From Axinella damicornis (taxonomy: Eukaryota; Porifera; Demospongiae; Axinellida; Axinellidae), in contig OZ007506.1 of assembly GCA_963931865.1 (NCBI GenBank), forward strand, positions 9,256,855 through 9,320,854: a stretch of 64,000 nt of DNA, in the 5' to 3' direction. The notes under the pieces were generated by a model. The model saw nothing but the letters and a program-made list of their open reading frames with translations. It made no database searches and was not told the origin of the DNA. Of the stretch, positions 14,601 to 22,400 are shown piece after piece; the first letter of the stretch is position 1; every line of letters begins with the position of its first letter. Made by a program: the position numbers and the translations under genes.

Positions 14601-16384
14601 TAAAGTAGTGCCAGGTGGCAGACTCAAAGTACTCCCAGACGAGGCTTCTCAAGAGTCTAGACTTGCTACAACTGCTCGCCATACTAGCGGCGTTCAATCG
14701 CTCATATCCCTCTCACATTTTTCCCTCACATCTATCCACTATGCTAAGGGTAATTGTAAAACCTAGACTCTATGGACTAGACTATGGACTGGACTGATCA
14801 ATACTGTACAGCTACAGTACAGTACAGCTGTATGCAGACAGCAAATGTCACCAAAGCTATGAAGGGTTGTCTCCAGCTCTGTCTCAGGTTGACATGCAAT
14901 TTCAACAGTGAGCTCGAACTATAGTCATGGATGACATAGCTTGTTTCTGCACTTCAAGAAAAGCTACAGTTTGGTTCTGCTGATAATAACTGCTCTTTTA
15001 GTCCTTCAAGCACACAGCATTCTAACTAGAGCTCAATTAAAGTTTGACTTTCCCAACATGTGCGTGTGACCTCCATAAGAAAGAGTTGATACAAGTCGTG
15101 CATGCTCAAACCCACAAGGATTCAGCCATAGCCACCTTTGTTGAAGCTCATTAAATATGCATGTGACTTTGACCTGTCAGAAATGGAGGACATGATGCCT
15201 CAACAGGCTAGGAAGCAACTTGAGACCGAGCTGGAGACAACCCTTATCATAGCTTTGGTGACGTTTGCTGTCTGCACCCAGCTGTTTTGGTCAGTCCAGT
15301 CTGGAGTCCAGCTTTTACAATTACCCCTATGCTAATACTTAAAACACGTGTGACATCAGGTGATGGGTTTGCCAATTCAAGCACGTGTACCATCAGGTGA
15401 GGGGTGTTGTCAGATATTCGATTGTAGTGGGAGCATTCAAATAGTGGAATTGCTTGTGACTATTCATTTCAGCATTAAATTACATGTAGCAGACCACCTG
15501 TTACTTTTGTACCAAGACTGTTCCCCCAAGATACACCAGAACCAATGCCTTCTCATGTACAAAAGTCGCAATGTGGAACTCCTTTCCCCTCACTCCTTTT
15601 CTCCCCACTCCAATCTCTCCATCTGCAGCATCTTTCCTCTCTCACGGAACTCTATGCTAGCAGCAACCTCATCTCAAACAGACAGGAGCTATTTCACTTA
15701 AAACCCCTCCCCCACCTAGTAGTGTTGGACCTCTCCCACAACTCCCTCACAACCTTATGTGTCGGCTACAGGGCGTTTGTTGTCTATCATCTTGTGCCAC
15801 TGAAGACTCTGGATGGCCTTCCAGTTGTGAGTGGAGTCTCATGTTGTCAGTTGTTGGCCTTAGCTCCCAGATTGCAAGACAGGGTGCTCGGTTGTTTATT
15901 AGCCAGCAGTCACTAACATTTTCTTTGTCCTGCTCTAGGGTGCAGGTGAACTTGCAGCATCAAGAGACAAACTTGGTGGGCGGTGAGTGTTTATAATGTC
16001 CATTGACACTCCACCCCCTCTACTTCTCTTCTCCTTGCTCTCTTTCCTTCACCCTCCCCCTCTCTATTCCTCCCCCTCAGTCCCTAGCTCTCTTCTCCTT
16101 CATTTCTCCTACCCTCCCTTTCTTGACCTATCCGCCCCCTCCCCCCCCCCCCCCCCCCCCTTGCTGTACCTCTCCGCCCCTTTTCCTCCACCCCTCAATC
16201 CCTCCACCCTCTCCCTCAGCCCTTCTCCCCTTTCTCCCTTCCAGCCTCACACAAGATCTGATCTTTGAGCGTCACCCTAACCTGGATCTCTCTTCCATGC
16301 GCAAACTGGACCTCCCCAACTGCGGACTGAAGCATGTTGATCTCACCCCCACTGACACTTTCAAAAATTTAGCTAGGTACGTAC

Positions 16385-16447
<63 letters not shown>

Positions 16448-19400
16448 AAACACACACATTTTGTCATCTCTTTTAATCTGTCCCTACTATATCTGCTCCC
16501 ATTCTACTTATCTATTCCCTATGTCCCCTCTACACCTATTTCATTCAAAACCCTTGACATTTTTACTACTTCTCCCTCTCAGTTTGAACCTTGAACACAA
16601 CTCCTTGACTTCATTTGGCGATTTGATATACCTCAATCAATTAAAGGTAAGTATATCACAGGTATACAATAGTGTTTCTTTGCAGAGCCGTCACTGATCC
16701 ATTTACATGCCCAGGCACTTTCAGTGCACGTCTCCAGTGCAGTGCATTCATTGCTAGTAATCTACTGCACATGCCTCAGGTCCTGTGTTTGAACCACAAT
16801 CGTGTCGATTGTCTGATATTGGGATGTGACACCACTCCCCCGCCCACGGTCCAAGTGTTACGCTGCCTGCAAGTACTACACCTGGCGTAAGGAACTAACT
16901 TTCCATTAATACTAGAATGGTGAATTTGTTGCTATGGTAACCAGCCTTATTTCTAAAATGCTGCAAAACAAGCAAGGATGGTGGGTAGGAGGGGAGTCTT
17001 GACACTATGGTACATGTAATGCACCACATTCACTCTGTAATGCACCTTTGCTTGAGGCCCTGTCTCAGGCATGTGTGCTTTATAACTGTCAATTGCCAAA
17101 TTGTCTCCGTGGCAGATATAATGGCATTGGAAACCTACTACCTCTACAGCTAGGAAGAATACCTTCCCTTAGGGCATTGTTTCTACAAGGTACAGTTGGA
17201 CTCAATGACAATGTGACCCCATTTGGAGGTCATGTGACCTTATTTTGGTGACTTCATTTGTTTATATCATGTGGCTGCCCTTGAGTGACATGTGGCCATC
17301 TTGTCCTCAGGCAACGAGCTGTCTCGTGTAGAGGGACTGGAAGGACTGGAGAACCTCATTGAACTAGTTCTGGACAGAAACAAAGTAAAAGTAAGTTACC
17401 CCTCAACTGTAACCTTGTGCGATATTGTGATCTCTCTCAGCTTCCATCCAGTGTTTGCAAGAGAACTCTTTGTCTTCACTGAACAGACTGAGGGAGCTTC
17501 ACTTGGAGGAGAACAGGTAGAGTGAAACACTGTGATTGGGGTGGGGCGGGGAGGAAAGTGGGCATAGGGAGGAAGGAGAGTGGAGGAGGAAGGGGAGAGT
17601 GAAGGCAAGGGGGAGAGGGTGAAAGCTATACGTATTATATACTCATCTCTCTTCCTGGGCAAGGATACCTGTAGGGCCGGGAAATGGGTCCCATTGCTGA
17701 AGATTAACTACTTTGGATTTCTCTCCTCCGTTTCCTCCCCTCCCAGACTGCGACATCTGTCTCACTTTTCTCCCCTTCCCTCACTGGAGAGGCTCTACCT
17801 GGGGATGAACCGAGTGCAGGATTTCAGTGAAGTCGAAAAACTTTGCTCTCTCACACGACTCATTGAGTTTTCCATTATCAGCAACCCAGTAAGTTCGTAC
17901 ATTTTGTTTAGAAGTGACCAATCAGAGGGCCGCATTCTGCCCTGAGACAGGAAGTATGAGCCCTTAACGTGTGAGTCTGGAGCTGCAACAGCAGATCAGT
18001 ATAACACTACAGCCTCAATATCTATTCATCCTTTGTACAAGATTGATTTATTGACTCTTCAGCTGCTGATTGTAGGCAGTGGGAAGACAAACACTCCACT
18101 GCCAAGGTTAATTTCATTGTATATAGGTCTACATTTGAGTCGGTGTATGACGTGAATCTTAGTGTGCCTTCCCTGAGTATTCATTAACTGATTAGAGACT
18201 AAATTGATTGGAACGCAATTATCTCCAAATGCAGAATTAAGTAACGTCACGTGCAATCTGCTGTATACTTACAAGTAGCTTCACTCACTTCGCTTGCTCA
18301 GCGTACTTCCCCCTGTGTTCACCTATGTGAGTCGCTTACCGCTGCATGTTGCGTGTACTATCTTTGGCATTCCTCATTGACAGCAAGGAGTAGCTCCACA
18401 GCTGTCTTGATATTTATGAAGCCTAAGGTCCACTGCACCTCTGCAGTTAGTGTTGTGCTGCTGTTTCCAAGCGTTCAGAAAAAAAAAAGTCAATTTCACT
18501 ACCGAGGCAATCGACGACCAACTTGGCTTCTGGCGTTTACTACGCTCCACCCTTTGAGGGCTTCAAGGTCAAACAGCTGATGTAAGTAGGGAGGCCCCCT
18601 ACGTGCTACCTAACCACAGACTGGATACAACAGCTGTAACTAATATTATCTCACGTTGCGTGGGCGGATCACACGTGCCGGTAGTCACTGTATACGTGCT
18701 ACAGCAACAGGGGCGATGTATTTCCCTTTGATGTTTGATACATGCCCTGGACCAGGGCATGTATATCCCTTTGATGTTTGATACATGCCCTGGGGGTACT
18801 AGTAAATCAAGAAACAGAGAAACCAGAAACGAAACGAAACGAAACAGGACACGCCCATCTAAGCATGCGCAGTACGTGAGCCACGCCCACTGCTTCTCTC
18901 GTGGCTCATGGTTGATGCTTGATCCTGTTAGTACATGGTTTAGTATTTCCAGAGCTGATATAGAGTTCACAGTGATATATGTGACAGGATCTGAGAAAAG
19001 GGGGAACTTCTCGCAAAACGCTAATTTTTTTATCACTTTTTAAACTGTCACCACGCCAAGGCCTTCAGAGCCCTTGACTTCCCGCTAGCTTTACAGACAC
19101 TTCAGGCCTTCTAGTTCATAGATCCAACGTTAAAAGCTACAGCATGCCTTCTGTCTCGAGCGGTGAGCTGCCAAAGTGAGGTATAAAACGGGCGATTTCG
19201 AACCGCGGGTAGCACGCGCGCTCGCCACGCCCATACAGGAAGCGGGCTAGGAAATCCTAGCGAGTGTAGCTAATATTCATAGCAATTTTAAGTCTGTAGC
19301 TATCACAGCTTCAAAGTTATAAGCGTTTTAAAACCAAAATGGAATTTGCGCGAAGTGCTCCCTTTTCTCAGATCCTATCACATATATAATGCACAAATTA

Positions 19401-22400
19401 TGAGAGCTCACAGTGATAAATGTACATGCACAATGAGGGATTGAATCTTGAAAGTGATTAACGCTAATTAATGATTCAGTCAAAAATGCTCAACTCAGTT
19501 CAAAGTGATAAATGCATAACAAGTGATACAGGCAAGTGCACAAGGCAAAAGGAGTTCCATGTTGACAAATCAACAGTCACACCCAATGTGTTCACGAAGG
19601 TATTTCTTATGAGCATCAGACAGCTCAGAGTCAGGCGGTATATGGAGATGATGAGGCAAGAAATGTGGGTTGTTAGCACGAATGCACGAGAGATTTGCAT
19701 GATAATACACATTTTGGGGCCGACTGAGTCTCGTGACATTTGATGAGTCTCCAAATGGCCGTCTTTCTTCGTGACAGACCACTACATTCAAGGGAGGATC
19801 AGGGAGGGACCCATCAACCTTTCTAGAGAACTCTCTATTGCAACCTCTGCATTTCTTGATTCGGTTGTTCAAAAGCTTCACAACAAAAGGCTTCGACTCG
19901 CTAGACTCAGACTGGAAAGTTGATCCATATGGACTACCATAAGGATTGTAGTTATAGCTGTACATCCCATATGGCTCAGAAGGGATAGATTGGTAAGCAT
20001 GGCTAAAATACCATGGAGACGGAGTGTAGTATGGATAGTCACTCCTGCTCTGTGGGTGATAGTTGTAAGTTGGAGAGCTCGAGCATCCCACAACGACATC
20101 CCTACCAACGTAGCTTGAGTTTGCCTCAATAGCTGATGACTGTTCATGGCCAGTTGCTGCACTTGAAGATTGTCCAGGATCAGGAGAGCAAACGTCATCT
20201 ATACGGCTTCTGTACCCTGTAATAGGAACTTGACACAGGCTAGATCCTCGTCTTCTAGGAGTACCCGACTTTGTGCCAGCTTTACGCCTGTCTTTAGATG
20301 TGGTTATCAACTTAGTCAAATTACACTCGGGTTTCGACTTGTGAAGAGCATCGACAAACTTTTTAAGGCTCTTGAAGCTCTCTGCTACGGCAACTGTATG
20401 AGCACATACTTTACAAGCGAGTGGATGAATCACTAGCGACCATTCCAGCATTATCGTTCCCAGGGGCTGGAGTTATAGCACTTGGTGTACTTAGGAGGCG
20501 TTCGGCTTTCTCCCACATACAGGTTACGGTTGAGGGTGAAACAGTTGAAAGGTGTACGTCTCTAGCAGGTACAGAAAGCTTGGTAGTGCAGGGAGTACTC
20601 TGAGTCACCGACATGCCATTCCATGTCTCCTTCATGTGTGCCTTTCTCTGTGCTCGTGACATTCGGTGCCATTTAATGCCATCTACTTGATAGTGTGAGA
20701 GTTCGGGTGATAGAGTGTATTCACCTGCCCCGTAAAAGGCCTTGTCAGCCTCGAATAGCTGGGACTCAACAAGCTTCTGTAGCTTCTGCACAAACAATGG
20801 CCAGGAATTTCTCTTGAATCCAGTCCAGTGTTTCACAGTGCTATTAGCACTCTCATTGGGGTTGTTAGTGAACTTGAGTGGAGGTGATCCAAGGTGAGCA
20901 CGTTCACGAACTGGCCTGATCATGTGACATTTAAAAACACTCGCCTGAGTGGAGACAAACCACTTGTGAAAGCCAGGAGAAAGACTTTCCCACCTCTGGT
21001 GAAGACGACCTAGGCTAACATCGAATGCTTGCTCAGAGTCACAGTCAACCAGTCCAGTACTCAGTATTTCTCCTTCTTGGCTTCCAAATATATCACGCAC
21101 TATTTCCTTCTTCACTGCAGATGAACAGCCCTTTAGATGTTCTTCAATGTTGTTCTTCTTATGAATGAAGCACCTAAGGCTCACTGCATGGGGGAAACAC
21201 GACTCTAATGCTGCAGTTAGAGCAGCTTCACCATCTGTACCATATGCCTTCAGGTCACACAAGCGGGGCTCGTACTTGAGGAGGCTGGAAAAGAACGCTT
21301 GATAATCTTGAGTCCGACGCTCCATGTGGATGAAAGCTGGACCAAGAAAAACGGGTTCACTATTTGTTCTACAGTTTCGTAGTGATGGGTTCCTGTAGGT
21401 AGTGAGAGTAACATAGAAATCGCCAAGCTCGAATGTCGCATCGATTCCAAATACAGAGAAGTGATCGGGCTGACAGCAGTACATGACAATGTTCTCCAGT
21501 TGACGTTTGGTAGTCAGAATTGCACAAGGTGTACTACCAATCTGCACTTCTCTGAGGAACCCACCATCTTCCATTGACTGATGCTCTTTTAGAAGGGACA
21601 GAAGATCGAATATCTCATCTTTCCCTGGAACAGTCTCTGATTTGACACTCTTGCAAGCGTTGTACACCTGAGACTTGTTACGGGGCTCTTCAGACATTGA
21701 CTTGCAGCGCTCTATTCCTCCTGCTGCTTCAAAGACATCACTGTAGGCCACACTAGGGGATTCGGTTTTGCATTTCTCCCTAATTCGTCGAAGTGTACTT
21801 GGCTGAGTGCGGTAATAAGGTCGCTGCTTACGCTTGGAATTGCCATGGCACTTGACACGGACTGCAACCTTCTTGCCGTTCAGAAACAAATACTGAACCA
21901 CTGCTCTAGGCTTCATTACACCCTTGCTGTCGAGAATCGTAGTAATGATCCGTCTGAACTCGGGAGTCGCCTGATGAGTTCCATACTGCTGACAGATGGT
22001 AATGACATCACCTTTGTCCACTTCATGTGTTACTCTCGGAATGTGCCTCAATGACTGTACAGCACCACGTTGCCACTTCAGCTCATACATTCGACGAGGA
22101 CTTGACGTCACCCACACACCATTGTCGTCTGCTGCCAGATCTTTGTGGTTTACGGATTTCAGATCAATGACGAACGAGGCAAATGTCCGTACGCCAGTGG
22201 GTTTCTCTGTGCACAACTTCTTCTTTGGGTCCTCCTTGAATATCATATCCACAAGCTCATGTGCAGAGTAACCAACACGTGGAGATCCATAAACTGGGAT
22301 GTTCGAGCCAAGCAAACCCTGCAATTCTTCCAGTTCACTATCGTTGTCACTGTCCGACAGACACTCGCTACAGGCAAGAAAGAAAAGCTCATTAAGCTAT

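Noticed and set aside
17441..17451. Upstream acceptor for the LRRC9 exon at 17452
   Set aside because: Using the AG at 17440 in phase gives a stop after 13 codons; the AG at 17451 keeps frame and yields LRELHLEENR.
20412..20436. A GT...AG stretch of about 25 bases as an intron rescuing the MULE frame
   Set aside because: Too short for splicing and it would still not restore the missing cysteine pair of the finger.
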